DNA of 64,000 nt from JAGPUQ01 sp049325095 (GTDB lineage Bacteria > Pseudomonadota > Gammaproteobacteria > Pseudomonadales > Porticoccaceae): positions 92,122 to 156,121 of the forward strand of contig JBMOPO010000011.1 in NCBI GenBank assembly GCA_049325095.1, in the 5' to 3' direction. Positions 30,063 through 39,068 of this stretch are shown here, piece after piece. The notes beneath the pieces are model-generated. The model did not search any database, was not told the DNA's origin, and saw only the letters and a program-made list of their open reading frames with translations. A program made the translations under genes and the position numbers. Numbering within the stretch: position 1 is the stretch's first letter; each line of letters opens with the position of its first letter.

Positions 30063-30941
30063 CTACTGGGCGGGCAGCAGCCGGGTCGGATCTATGGGTT
30101 TGCCCTCGCGGCGGATTTCGAAGTACAGCCGGCCGGGGTTGGCGGCATCGCCGCCCACCTCGCCGATCGTCTGGCCGCCGCTCACCCGATCGCCCTCGCG
30201 GACCTTCATCACCCGGTTGTGGGCGTAGGCGCTGAGATGGGCCGCATCGTGCTTGACGATGATCAGCTGCCCGTAGCCGCGCAGCCCGTCGCCGGCATAG
30301 ACCACCTCACCGGGGGCCGCGGCCCGCACCGCCGCTCCCGGCTTGCTCTGGATGTTGATCCCCTTGAACCTGCGGCCGCTGTCGTATTGGCGGGTCACCC
30401 GGCCCTCGACCGGCCAGCGCCAATCCGCGGTGCCGGCGGCGGGCGGCGGGGCGGAGCCGGGCGGCGGCTGCGCCGGGGCGGGCGGAGGTGAAGCCCGGGC
30501 CAGGGGCGCGGGCGGCGCCCGGGCATCCGGCCGCCGCGGGGCCGCCCCGACCGGTGCCGCGGATGCTGCGGAGCCGGTGACGAGGCCGGGCGCGGGGACC
30601 GGCCGGGCGACCACCGCAGCGCCCTCCCCGGGTGCGGGTTGCCGCTCCAGGGTGCGGGCCGCGGCCGCATCCAGGACCAGGCGCTGGCCGACCCGGATCA
30701 GATAGGGTGGGCCGAGATTGTTCAGCCGCGCCAGCTCCTCGACCGTGGTGTCGTAGCGCCAGGCGATGGCGTACAGGGTATCGCCGCGCGCGACCTCGTG
30801 GACCCGGGGGCCCCGCTCGGGCGGCGGCGGCTCGCGGCTGACCACCGGGGCGCGCTGGGCGGCGCAGCCGCCGAGCAGCAGGCCGCACAGCAGCAGGACA
30901 CATCCGCTCGCTCCGATCCCGCGCGCGCGCCGCCGCCACAT
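30063..30941 (-). CDS. nlpD: NlpD-type lipoprotein with LysM and degenerate M23 domain
   Basis: Outer-membrane lipoprotein that activates septal amidases. The product is 292 aa. The signal peptide ends in a lipobox LLLGGC at about residue 25. A LysM domain follows (VHEVARGDTLYAIAWRYDTT ... IRVGQRLVL), then a long alanine-proline linker and the LytM/M23 fold (WRWPVEGRVTRQYDSG to the end). The zinc ligands of active M23 peptidases are absent: GINIQSKPGAAV has no histidine-aspartate pair and the last motif reads LYFEIRREG instead of HxH. That agrees with an activator rather than a hydrolase. It follows pcm by 4 bp. Confidence 0.92.
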   Translation of the reverse strand: MWRRRARGIGASGCVLLLCGLLLGGCAAQRAPVVSREPPPPERGPRVHEVARGDTLYAIAWRYDTTVEELARLNNLGPPYLIRVGQRLVLDAAAARTLERQPAPGEGAAVVARPVPAPGLVTGSAASAAPVGAAPRRPDARAPPAPLARASPPPAPAQPPPGSAPPPAAGTADWRWPVEGRVTRQYDSGRRFKGINIQSKPGAAVRAAAPGEVVYAGDGLRGYGQLIIVKHDAAHLSAYAHNRVMKVREGDRVSGGQTIGEVGGDAANPGRLYFEIRREGKPIDPTRLLPAQ

Positions 30942-30945
30942 CGGA

Positions 30946-31620
30946 TCAGCCGCTGGTGGTGCCGCTCAGCAGTGGCACGAAATGCACCCGCTCGACGACC
31001 TCCGCCGCGAACCGCGCCGAGTCGCCCTGGCGGATGATCACGCGCAGTTCCTGCTGCCCGGCGAGGCCCACCGGGATCACCAGCAGGCCGTCCGGGGCCA
31101 ACTGCTGGAGGAGTTGGTCGGGCACCGCTTCGGGCGCCGCGGTGGTGAGGATGGCATCGTAGGGCGCATGCTCCGGCCAGCCCAGGCCGCCGTCGTGGAG
31201 GCCGCACTCGACATTGCGCAGGCGGAGCCGGCGAAACAGCTTCTGGGCGCGCTGCAACAGCGGCCGGATGCGCTCGACGGTGTAGACCCGCTCGACCAGT
31301 TGCGCCAGCACCGCCGCCTGGTAGCCGGAGCCGGTGCCCACCTCCAGCACCCGCCGCCGCGGGCCGCGGGACAGCAGCACCTGGGTCATGAGCGCGACCA
31401 TGTAGGGCTGGGAGATGGTCTGGCCAAAGCCGATCGGCAGAGCAGTGTCCTCGTAGGCCCGGTGGGCGAGCGCCTCCTCGACGAATAGGTGGCGCGGCGT
31501 GCTGCGCAGCGCCTCGAGCACCCGGGGGTCGTCGATCCCGGCCTCCCGCAGCCGCCCCACCAAGCGCTCGCGGGTACGCCGGGAGGTCATCCCCACGCCG
31601 TGGATGTCGATGGAGCTCAC
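30946..31620 (-). CDS. pcm: Protein-L-isoaspartate O-methyltransferase
   Basis: Repairs isoaspartyl residues in aged proteins using AdoMet. The product is 224 aa. The AdoMet loop is RVLEVGTGSGYQAAVLAQL and the substrate region is LPIGFGQTISQPYMVALMTQ; VTAAPEAVP-like TTAAPEAVPDQLLQQL follows. The GTG at 31620 was chosen because it overlaps the truD stop as GTGA and has AGGAAG upstream; a Met at 31590 is an alternative. In enterics surE lies between truD and pcm; here truD and pcm overlap, so surE is not at this locus. Confidence 0.93.
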   Translation of the reverse strand: MSSIDIHGVGMTSRRTRERLVGRLREAGIDDPRVLEALRSTPRHLFVEEALAHRAYEDTALPIGFGQTISQPYMVALMTQVLLSRGPRRRVLEVGTGSGYQAAVLAQLVERVYTVERIRPLLQRAQKLFRRLRLRNVECGLHDGGLGWPEHAPYDAILTTAAPEAVPDQLLQQLAPDGLLVIPVGLAGQQELRVIIRQGDSARFAAEVVERVHFVPLLSGTTSG

Positions 31621-32614
31621 GCCCAGTCTTCCTGCCCAGTCGCCGGCAATATAGCACAGGGCCCCGCCGGCCCCAGGGCCGCGAAATCCCCCAGTTCGGC
31701 GAGCACGGCGGTGGCGAACTGCCCCCTGCCGAGCCCGAATTCCAGCACCAGGTCGGCCCCCTGCCAATGCCAGGCCCAGTCCTCGGGCACCAGCACCAGC
31801 GGGCGCCGCTCCTGGCGCAGCCCGGTATGCTCCAGCGCATGGCACCAGTCCCCCCAGGCGGCCAGCACCCGCGCCTCCAGCGCGGCCACCGCGGCCGCCG
31901 CCGGCGCTCGCCCGCCGCCCCACACCGGCCCCTCGGGCGCGGGCGAGNNNNNNNNNNACTGCCATCCCGGACCCGGGCCGCCAGCACCAGATTGAACAGC
32001 CAGGAGCGCGCCGCCGACAGATAGATGCCGTTGCGCCCGCCGCCGCGAATGCGCCGCCGGGCCAGCAGGCGATCGGCCGCGAGCAGGTTGCCGCCGTCGA
32101 TGCCGAACCGCTGCGGCCCGAAATAGTTCGGAACCCCCGCGCCGATCTGCCGCAACCGGGCGTCGGCCCGGGCGCGGTCGCCGCGGAAATCGCGCAGCCG
32201 GATCCGGAACCGGTTGCCGGCGTGATCGCCGCGGCGCAGCCTGGCGCGGTGGCGGCGGCGGTCGAGGACTTCGGCGTCGAGGCCGGAGAGATCCGGCGCC
32301 GCGGCGTCGGGCGCCGGAACACTGAACCACTGGGTGGTCAGCGCCTGGCGATCCTTCAGCCCGCAAAAGCCGACCTCGGAGGCGGCGACCCCGGCCGCGG
32401 CGGCGAGCTGGCCGGCCACCCAGCGGCTGTTCTGGCCGCGCTTGCGGATCCGCAGGCAGAGATGTTCGCCGGCGCCGCTGAACGCAAACTCCGCCGGCAG
32501 CAGTTCATCGACCTGGAAGTCCTCGGGCGCGGCGCGCAGCCGCGCGCTGCCCACCGGCGGCCCCAGGGCGCGGGGAAAGGCCAGATCGAAACCGCCGGCC
32601 GGCGCCGGGTTCAC
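31617..32614 (-). CDS. truD: tRNA pseudouridine(13) synthase, broken by an assembly gap
   Basis: Makes pseudouridine 13 in tRNA. The N-terminal part reads cleanly from the GTG at 32614: EDFQVDELLPAEFAFSGAGE, HLCLRIRKRGQNSRWVAGQL, VGFCGLKDRQALTTQWFSV with the catalytic aspartate, then PNYFGPQRFGIDGGN. It runs to AARVRDGS, where ten Ns intervene. After the gap the correct frame is shifted and resumes at PEGPVWGGGRAPAA, ending GQFATAVLAELGDF ... TGQEDWA. Comparison with the known TruD architecture suggests about 30-45 residues are missing, so the break is an unresolved assembly gap rather than a biological mutation. The stop overlaps the pcm start. Confidence 0.9.
31948..31957. other. Assembly gap (10 Ns) inside truD
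   Basis: Ten undetermined bases. The reading frame on the two sides does not match, and conserved TruD sequence is missing, so the true gap is longer than ten bases. Confidence 0.98.
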
Positions 32615-32618
32615 CGCC

Positions 32619-33101
32619 TCAGTCCCGGCCGCCGATGAGCACCACCGCGTGACAGGCGATGCCCTCGCCGCGCCCGGTGAAGCCCAGCCCCTCGGTGGTG
32701 GTGCCCTTGATGTTGATCTGCCCGGGATCGGCGCCCAGATCGGCGCTGAGGTTGGCGAGCATGGCGCGCTGGTGGGAGGCGATGCGCGGGGCCTGGGCGA
32801 TCAGGGTGAGGTCGGCGTTGACCAGATCCCAGTGCTGGGCCCGCAGCAGGGCCATGGCGCGGCGCAGAAAGACGCGGCTGTCGGCGTTGCGGTACTCGGG
32901 GTTGATGTCGGGGAAGTGGCGGCCGATGTCGCCCAGCCCGGCGGCGCCGAACAGCGCGTCGCACAGCGCATGGATCAGCACGTCGCCGTCGGAATGGGCG
33001 ACCAGCCCGGCGCCGTGGGGAATGCGCACCCCGGCCAGCACCACATGGTCGCCGGGGCCGAAGCGGTGTACGTCGTAACCATGTCCCACGCGCAGCTTCA
33101 T
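32619..33101 (-). CDS. ispF: 2-C-methyl-D-erythritol 2,4-cyclodiphosphate synthase
   Basis: Fifth step of the MEP isoprenoid pathway; 160 aa, full length. Zinc and substrate motifs are present: RVGHGYDVHRFGPGDHVVL, the AHSDGDVLIHALCDALFGAA helix, IGRHFPDINPEYRNADS and the C-terminal INIKGTTTEGLGFTGRGEGI. The ATG overlaps the ispD stop (ATGA), so ispD-ispF are coupled; truD begins 4 bp after its stop. Confidence 0.96.
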   Translation of the reverse strand: MKLRVGHGYDVHRFGPGDHVVLAGVRIPHGAGLVAHSDGDVLIHALCDALFGAAGLGDIGRHFPDINPEYRNADSRVFLRRAMALLRAQHWDLVNADLTLIAQAPRIASHQRAMLANLSADLGADPGQINIKGTTTEGLGFTGRGEGIACHAVVLIGGRD

Positions 33102-33793
33102 GCCGTCTCCGCCGCCTGGCGGGCGAGAATCGCCGCGGCCAGCTCCAGATCGCCGGGCCAGGTGATCTTGATGTTGTCGCGCCGCCCCGGGACCATCCGC
33201 GGCCGGTGTCCGGCCGCCTCCACGGCGGCGGCTTCATCGGTGATCGGGCCGCCGGCCCGGGCGGCCTGGGCGAGCGCCTCGCGCAGCAGCGCGAAGCGAA
33301 ACAACTGCGGCGTCTGCGCCGCCCACAGCCCGGTGCGCGGCTCGGTGGCGGCGACCGCGCCGTCCGCGCCGACCCGCTTGAGCGTATCGACCACCGGCAC
33401 GCCGAGCACCGCGCCGCCGGGATGGTCGGCGGCGGCGAGCAGGGCGGCGACATCCTCCGCGGTCACGCAGGGCCGCACCGCATCGTGCACCAGCACCAGG
33501 TCGTCGGCGGCGGCCAGCCCGGCCAGGCGCTCCAGCCCGGCGCGCACCGAATCGATCCGCTCGGCGCCGCCGGTGGCCACCAGCAGGCGCGGATCGGCGG
33601 GCGGCGCCAGCGCCGGCCAGTGGATGTCGGCGGGCGCCAGCACCACCACCAGCCCCGCGGCGCCGCCGCCCAGCAGCCGCTCCAGGGTGTGGAGAATCAC
33701 CGGCCGGCCCGCCAGCATCTGGTACTGCTTGGGGATGGCGCCGCCGCAGCGGCGGCCGGCCCCCGCCGCGGGCACCAGGATCCAGTGCTTCAA
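33098..33793 (-). CDS. ispD: 2-C-methyl-D-erythritol 4-phosphate cytidylyltransferase
   Basis: Third step of the MEP pathway, joining CTP and methylerythritol phosphate; 231 aa. Landmarks are WILVPAAGAGRRCGGAIPKQ with the CTP-binding loop, VLVHDAVRPCVTAEDV and DEAAAVEAAGHRPRMVPG. The start is TTG at 33793, overlapping the ftsB stop as TTGA; no better start exists because homologues begin directly before WxLVPAAG. Confidence 0.95.
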   Translation of the reverse strand: MKHWILVPAAGAGRRCGGAIPKQYQMLAGRPVILHTLERLLGGGAAGLVVVLAPADIHWPALAPPADPRLLVATGGAERIDSVRAGLERLAGLAAADDLVLVHDAVRPCVTAEDVAALLAAADHPGGAVLGVPVVDTLKRVGADGAVAATEPRTGLWAAQTPQLFRFALLREALAQAARAGGPITDEAAAVEAAGHRPRMVPGRRDNIKITWPGDLELAAAILARQAAETA

Positions 33794-34074
33794 GGCGGGT
33801 CACCCCGGTCTTCGAGCAGCATGTAGAACACCTCGCCTTCGCCGACCAGCCCCAGGTCCCGGCGGGCGCGCTCCTCCACGCCGATCCCAGATTTCAGCAG
33901 CTCGACCTCGTCGGCCAGGCTGCGGTTGCGCACTTCCAGCTCCCGGTTGCGCATCTGCTGGGCCTCGACCTGGCGCTGCAGCCGGGCGCGCTCGGCGACC
34001 CCCCCGTCGCCCCACCAGAGGCGGTACTGGAGTCCGAGGAGCAACAGCAGCAGGATGCCGATCAGCCAGCGCAT
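33790..34074 (-). CDS. ftsB: Cell division protein FtsB
   Basis: Small bitopic divisome protein bridging FtsL and FtsQ. The product is 94 aa. One membrane helix (residues about 3-17, LIGILLLLLLGLQY) is followed by a periplasmic coiled coil (ARLQRQVEAQQMRNRELEVR ...) and the C-terminal region EERARRDLGLVGEGEVFYML. The ATG at 34074 puts the helix right at the N-terminus as in the family. It lies between eno and ispD, its standard place. Confidence 0.93.
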   Translation of the reverse strand: MRWLIGILLLLLLGLQYRLWWGDGGVAERARLQRQVEAQQMRNRELEVRNRSLADEVELLKSGIGVEERARRDLGLVGEGEVFYMLLEDRGDPP

Positions 34075-34122
34075 GGGTGCGATTCTAGGCCGGATCCACA
34101 CCCTTGGCTGCCCGCCGCCGGC

Positions 34123-35418
34123 TCAGTCGCGGCGCACTTCGGCCAGCCCCCGGTAGGGCGCGGCACCCCCGAGTTCGGCCTCGATGCGCAGCAGGCGGTT
34201 GTACTTGGCGACCCGGTCGGAGCGGCACAGGGAGCCGGTCTTGATCTGCCCGGCGGCGGTGGCGACCGCGAGGTCGGCGATGGTGGTGTCCTCGGTCTCC
34301 CCGGAGCGGTGGGAGATCACCGCCCGATACCCGGCGGCGCGCGCCATGGCGATGGCGTCGAGGGTCTCCGACAGGGTGCCGATCTGGTTGGGTTTGATCA
34401 GGATGGCATTGGCGACCCCCTGCTCAATACCGCGGCGCAGGATTGCGGTGTTGGTTACGAACAGGTCGTCGCCGACCAGTTGCACGCGCCCGCCGAGGCG
34501 CTCGGTGAGCAGCTTCCAGCCCGCCCAGTCGGATTCGTCGAGACCGTCCTCGATGGAGGTGATCGGATAGCGCGCGCACAGTTCGGCGAGGTAGTCGACG
34601 AAGCCGGCGGCGGCGAAGCTGCGGCCTTCGCCGCGCAGTTCATAGCGCCCGTCGCGGAAGAACTCGGAGGCGGCGCAGTCGAGCGCCAGGGTGATGTCCG
34701 CACCGAGCCGGTAACCGGCCGCCGCCACCGCCTCGCCGATGACCGCCAGGGCTTCGGCATTGGAGGCCAGGTCGGGCGCGAAGCCGCCCTCGTCGCCCAC
34801 CGCGGTGGCCAGGCCGCGGCCGCGCAGCACCTTCTTCAGGGCGTGAAAGATCTCCGCGCCGGCGCGCAGCGCCTCGGCGAAGCTGGGCGCGCCCACCGGC
34901 TGGATCATGAACTCCTGAATGTCGACATTGTTGTCGGCGTGCTCGCCGCCGTTGAGGATGTTCATCATCGGCACCGGCATCCGGTAGCCGCCGCCCCCGG
35001 CGCCGAACAGCTCGGCGAGGTGCCGGTACAGCGGCAGCCCGCGCCCCGCCGCCGCCGCCCGCGCCGCTGCCAGGGAGACGCCGAGGATGGCGTTGGCGCC
35101 CAGCCGGCCCTTGTTGTCGGTGCCGTCGGCCGCGCACATGCGGCGGTCGAGTTCGCGCTGGTCGGCGGCATCGGCGCCCCGCAGCAGGTCGCGCAGCGGG
35201 CCGTTGACGTTGGCCACCGCCCGCCGCACGCCCTTGCCCAGGTAGCGCGCCGGATCGCCGTCGCGCAGCTCCAGCGCCTCGCGCGAGCCGGTGGAGGCGC
35301 CCGAGGGCACGCAGGCGCTGCCCAGGGCGCCGCGCTCCAGGACCACGTCCACGTTCAGGGTCGGATTGCCGCGGGAATCCAGTATTTCATAGGCGCGAAT
35401 GTCGGCGATCTTGGTCAT
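34123..35418 (-). CDS. eno: Enolase
   Basis: Converts 2-phosphoglycerate to phosphoenolpyruvate; also a degradosome component in many gammaproteobacteria. The product is 431 aa. It starts TKIADIRAYEILDSRGNPTL and has PSGASTGSREALELRDGD and VGDEGGFAPDLASNAEAL, then the metal aspartate in LALDCAASEF and ITSIEDGLDESDWAGWKLL. The signature LIKPNQIGTLSETLDA and VISHRSGETEDTTIADLAVA complete it. All catalytic residues appear present. Confidence 0.97.
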   Translation of the reverse strand: MTKIADIRAYEILDSRGNPTLNVDVVLERGALGSACVPSGASTGSREALELRDGDPARYLGKGVRRAVANVNGPLRDLLRGADAADQRELDRRMCAADGTDNKGRLGANAILGVSLAAARAAAAGRGLPLYRHLAELFGAGGGGYRMPVPMMNILNGGEHADNNVDIQEFMIQPVGAPSFAEALRAGAEIFHALKKVLRGRGLATAVGDEGGFAPDLASNAEALAVIGEAVAAAGYRLGADITLALDCAASEFFRDGRYELRGEGRSFAAAGFVDYLAELCARYPITSIEDGLDESDWAGWKLLTERLGGRVQLVGDDLFVTNTAILRRGIEQGVANAILIKPNQIGTLSETLDAIAMARAAGYRAVISHRSGETEDTTIADLAVATAAGQIKTGSLCRSDRVAKYNRLLRIEAELGGAAPYRGLAEVRRD

Positions 35419-35446
35419 GGCAAATCCTGTCGGTGGGCGAGACACG

Positions 35447-36295
35447 TCACTCGATGGCCAGCGGCGGCAGCGCCTTGATGAAATCGTCGAGCGCCTTGAT
35501 CTGCCGCAGGAAGGGCTCCAGTTGCACAAGCGGCAGGGCGCTGGGGCCGTCGCACAGCGCCCGGTCGGGATCGGGATGCGCCTCCAGGAACAGCCCGGCG
35601 ATGCCGGCCGCGACCCCGGCGCGGGCCAGTTCCGCGAGCTGGGCGCGGCGGCCGCCCGAGGCGGCGCCGCCCGGATCGCGGCGCTGCAGGGCATGGGTCG
35701 CGTCGAAGGTCACCGGCAACCCGCCGGAAACCGCCTTCATCACCCCGAAGCCGAGCATGTCCACGACCAGGTTGTCATAGCCGAAACAGCTCCCGCGCTC
35801 GCACAGCAGCAGTTGGTCGTTGCCGCATTCGCGAAACTTGGCCACCAGGTGCGCGGTCTGCTCCGGGCTCATGAACTGGGGCTTCTTGACGTGGATCGGC
35901 CGGCCGGTAGCGGCCAGCGCGGCGACCAGATCGGTCTGGCGAGCGAGGAAGGCCGGCAACTGCAGCAGCGCGCAGACCTCCGCGGCCGGCGCGGCCTGGG
36001 CCGGCTCGTGGACATCGGTGATCACCGGCACCCCGAAGCGCGCCTTCACCTCGTCGAGGATGCGCAGGCCCGCCTCCAGCCCGGGGCCGCGAAACGAGTG
36101 GATGGAGGTGCGGTTGGCCTTGTCGAAGGAGGCCTTGAACACATAGGGGATGCCCAGCCGCGCGGTGACCTCGACATAGTGCTCCGCCGCGCGCAGCGCC
36201 AGGTCGCGGGACTCCAGCACATTGATGCCGCCGAGCAGCACCAGCGGCCGGTCGTTGCCGACGGCGATCTCGCCGACCCGCACCACCCGGCTCAT
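35447..36295 (-). CDS. kdsA: 3-deoxy-8-phosphooctulonate (KDO-8-P) synthase
   Basis: Condenses arabinose 5-phosphate and PEP to KDO-8-phosphate for lipopolysaccharide. The product is 282 aa. It has YVFKASFDKANRTSIHSFRG, the PEP loop VHVKKPQFM-like IHVKKPQFMSPEQTAHLVAK and VTFDATHALQRRDP. The residue at the metal-ligand position is asparagine (LLGGINVLES), which marks the metal-independent class like the E. coli enzyme. The ATG lies one base after the pyrG stop. Confidence 0.95.
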   Translation of the reverse strand: MSRVVRVGEIAVGNDRPLVLLGGINVLESRDLALRAAEHYVEVTARLGIPYVFKASFDKANRTSIHSFRGPGLEAGLRILDEVKARFGVPVITDVHEPAQAAPAAEVCALLQLPAFLARQTDLVAALAATGRPIHVKKPQFMSPEQTAHLVAKFRECGNDQLLLCERGSCFGYDNLVVDMLGFGVMKAVSGGLPVTFDATHALQRRDPGGAASGGRRAQLAELARAGVAAGIAGLFLEAHPDPDRALCDGPSALPLVQLEPFLRQIKALDDFIKALPPLAIE

Positions 36296-36296
36296 G

Positions 36297-37961
36297 TCAC
36301 TCGTTGCCGGCGGCAGCGGCGCGGTCCACCGCCTGCGCCTGCGCCAGACAGGCCTGTACGAATCCGGAGAACAGGGGGTGGCCCGCCCGCGGGGTGGAAG
36401 TGAACTCGGGGTGGAACTGGCAGGCGAAGAACCAGGGATGGTCGGGCAGCTCGATGGTCTCGACCAGGGCCTCGTCGGCGGACCAGCCGCCTACCTTCAT
36501 GCCGGCGGCCTGCAGCACCCCGACGTAGTTGTTGTTCACCTCGTAGCGGTGGCGATGGCGCTCCACGATCACGTCCCGGCCATAGATCTGCCGCGCGCGC
36601 GACCCCGCCACCAGCCGCGCCTCCTGGGCGCCGAGGCGCATGGTGCCGCCGTAGTCGAAGGTCTCGGAGCGGCGCTCGACCTGGCCCTGGCGATCGGTCC
36701 ACTCGGTGATCAGCCCGATCACCGGATGCGGCGTGTCGCGATCGAACTCGGTGCTGTTGGCACCGGCCAGGGCCACCACGTCGCGGGCGAACTCGATCAC
36801 CGCCACCTGCATGCCCAGGCAGATGCCGAGATAGGGAATCCAGCGCTCACGGGCGTAGCGCACCGCCCGGATCTTGCCTTCCACGCCGCGCTCGCCGAAG
36901 CCGCCGGGGACCAGGATGCCGTGGCAGCCGGCGAGGCGGCGGTCGAGATCCGCCTCGGTGTTCAGCTCCTCCGAATCGATGTGGCGCACCACCACCCGCG
37001 CCCGGTTGTGGATGCCGGCGTGCTCCAGCGCCTCGTTGAGCGACTTGTAGGCATCCAGCAGATCCATGTACTTGCCGACCATGGCGACCACCACCTCGTG
37101 CTCGGGATGGCGCTGGTTGTGCACCACCAGATCCCATTGCGACAGATCGGCGTCGGCACAGGGCAGCTGGAGCTTCTCCACCACCAGGCCGTCGAGGCCC
37201 CATTCGTGCAGGTGGCGGGGAATGGAATAGATGCTCTCGACGTCCATCAGCGGCACCACGGCGCGCTCCTCGACGCTGGTGAACAGCGCGATCTTGCGGC
37301 GCGAGGCGTCGTCGATCGCCACCTCGGAACGGCAGATCAGCACATCCGGCTGCAGGCCGATGGAGCGCAGCTCCTTGACCGAGTGCTGGGTCGGCTTGGT
37401 CTTGGTCTCGCCGGCGCTGGCGATATAGGGCACCAGGGTCAGGTGGATCAGCAGCGCGCGGTGCGAACCCAGCTCCACCCTCAGTTGGCGGATGGCCTCC
37501 AGAAACGGCTGGGACTCGATGTCGCCGACGGTACCGCCGATCTCCACCAGGGCGATGTCGGCGCCTTCCCCGCCCTCCAGGATGCGGCGCTTGATCTCGT
37601 CGGTGACATGGGGGATCACCTGCACCGTACCGCCCAGGTAATCGCCGCGGCGCTCGCGCCGCAGGATGGTCTCGTAGATCTGGCCGGCGGTGAAATTGTT
37701 CTGGCTCGACATGCGGGCGTTGAGGAACCGCTCGTAGTGGCCCAGGTCGAGGTCGGTCTCGGCGCCGTCCTCGGTGACGAACACCTCGCCGTGCTGGAAG
37801 GGGCTCATGGTGCCCGGATCGACATTGAGGTAGGGATCGAGCTTGAGCACCGTCACCCGGACCCCGCGCGACTCCATGAGCGCGCCCAGCGAGGCCGCCG
37901 CGATGCCCTTGCCCAGGGAAGAAACCACCCCGCCGGTTACGAAAATGAATCGCGTCGTCAT
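36297..37961 (-). CDS. pyrG: CTP synthase
   Basis: Aminates UTP to CTP with glutamine; 554 aa. The synthetase domain starts TRFIFVTGGVVSSLGKGI and has KLDPYLNVDPGTMSPFQHGE and the HxD-E region GEVFVTEDGAETDLDLGHYE. The glutaminase domain has GILVPGGFGERGVEGKI, the catalytic cysteine in YLGICLGMQVAVIEFARD and the histidine-glutamate pair in FACQFHPEFTSTPR. First gene of the pyrG-kdsA-eno-ftsB-ispD-ispF run. Confidence 0.97.
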   Translation of the reverse strand: MTTRFIFVTGGVVSSLGKGIAAASLGALMESRGVRVTVLKLDPYLNVDPGTMSPFQHGEVFVTEDGAETDLDLGHYERFLNARMSSQNNFTAGQIYETILRRERRGDYLGGTVQVIPHVTDEIKRRILEGGEGADIALVEIGGTVGDIESQPFLEAIRQLRVELGSHRALLIHLTLVPYIASAGETKTKPTQHSVKELRSIGLQPDVLICRSEVAIDDASRRKIALFTSVEERAVVPLMDVESIYSIPRHLHEWGLDGLVVEKLQLPCADADLSQWDLVVHNQRHPEHEVVVAMVGKYMDLLDAYKSLNEALEHAGIHNRARVVVRHIDSEELNTEADLDRRLAGCHGILVPGGFGERGVEGKIRAVRYARERWIPYLGICLGMQVAVIEFARDVVALAGANSTEFDRDTPHPVIGLITEWTDRQGQVERRSETFDYGGTMRLGAQEARLVAGSRARQIYGRDVIVERHRHRYEVNNNYVGVLQAAGMKVGGWSADEALVETIELPDHPWFFACQFHPEFTSTPRAGHPLFSGFVQACLAQAQAVDRAAAAGNE

Positions 37962-38140
37962 CGCTGGCCTTCGCGGCGGTCGGGGTGGCGGAACAACGGG
38001 TGCCGGCGGCGCCGGAGCCGGGGGAGGAAACCGCTTGCGTCCCTCCGCGGATGGCGCAAAAGGCTAGCAGAACCCCGCGGTTGGCTCAATCCGGACCGCC
38101 ACCGACCGCTTCCCGGCGTGGCCGCAAGACGGCCCGGGGA

Positions 38141-39010
38141 TCAGCGCCTGGCGGTGGCCTGACCCAGGTGCCCGGCCTCCAGCCAGCGGCGCACCCGGTT
38201 GGCATCGCCGACCCGGGTGAGGTTGCCCCAGGAGTTCATCAGGATCATCACCACCGGGGTATTGGTGATCCGGGTTTTCATCACCAGGCAGCGGCCGGCC
38301 TCGCTGAGATAGCCGGTCTTGGTGAGGTCGATGTCCCAACCGGGGTTGCGCACCAGCGGGTTGGTGTTGCGGTACAGGGTCGGGTGGCGGCCCACCATGA
38401 TGGAGAACTGCTCGCGGGTGGAAAAGTCGCGGATCAGCGGGTAGCGGCTCGCCGCCTGCACCAGCCGCACCAGGTCGGCCGGGGTCGAGCGGTTTTCGCC
38501 GGACAGCCCGGTCCCCTCGACGAAGCCGCTGCGGGTCATGCCCAGGGCGCGGGCCTTGCGGTTCATCGCCGCCACCCCCGCGGTCCGGCCGCCGGGGTAG
38601 GTGCGCAACAGCGCCGCGGCAGCGCGGTTTTCCGAGGACATCAGCGCCAGCAGCAGCGCCTGGCGGCGGGTCAGCCGGGTACCCACCGCGAGCCGCGAAC
38701 TGGACCCGCGCAGGCGATCGACCTCGGCGCTGGTGATCTGGAGCCTCTCGTCCAGCGACTGGCCGGCGTCGATCACCACCATGGCGGTCATCAGCTTGGT
38801 GATCGAGGCGATCGGCAGGGTGCGGTCGGCATTCTTGCTGTAGAGCACCTCGCCGGTGTCGGTGCGCACGATCAACGCGGCCTGGGAGCGCACGTCCGGT
38901 GCCAGGGACCTGGTGGCCGCGGCAAGCGGCATGGCCGCGCCCGCGCCCACCGCCACCACCAAAGCCGCCAGCAGGCCGATGAACCCCTGGCGCAGATCAC
39001 GGATATTCAT
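38141..39010 (-). CDS. pbpG: D-alanyl-D-alanine endopeptidase (PBP7/8 type, peptidase S11)
   Basis: Periplasmic penicillin-binding protein, 289 aa, cutting peptidoglycan cross-links. An N-terminal signal segment (residues about 8-32, ending AMPLAAA) precedes the catalytic domain. The serine-lysine motif is ASITKLMTAM, the SxN motif is LMSSENRAAAAL and the third motif is KTGYLSEAGRCL. The ATG at 39010 gives the signal peptide; an in-frame extension upstream runs toward the repeat element. The C-terminus lacks the amphipathic helix of PBP5, supporting the PBP7 class. It stands between tilS and pyrG. Confidence 0.88.
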   Translation of the reverse strand: MNIRDLRQGFIGLLAALVVAVGAGAAMPLAAATRSLAPDVRSQAALIVRTDTGEVLYSKNADRTLPIASITKLMTAMVVIDAGQSLDERLQITSAEVDRLRGSSSRLAVGTRLTRRQALLLALMSSENRAAAALLRTYPGGRTAGVAAMNRKARALGMTRSGFVEGTGLSGENRSTPADLVRLVQAASRYPLIRDFSTREQFSIMVGRHPTLYRNTNPLVRNPGWDIDLTKTGYLSEAGRCLVMKTRITNTPVVMILMNSWGNLTRVGDANRVRRWLEAGHLGQATARR

Positions 39011-39068
39011 GCAACGTCCTCTTGTTTCGGCTGGCGGCGAAGCCAGTGACCCGAGGGTCCGGCCGCCC

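Noticed and set aside
31617..32614. truD as a frameshift pseudogene
   Set aside because: The break coincides with ten Ns and missing conserved sequence, so it is an assembly gap.
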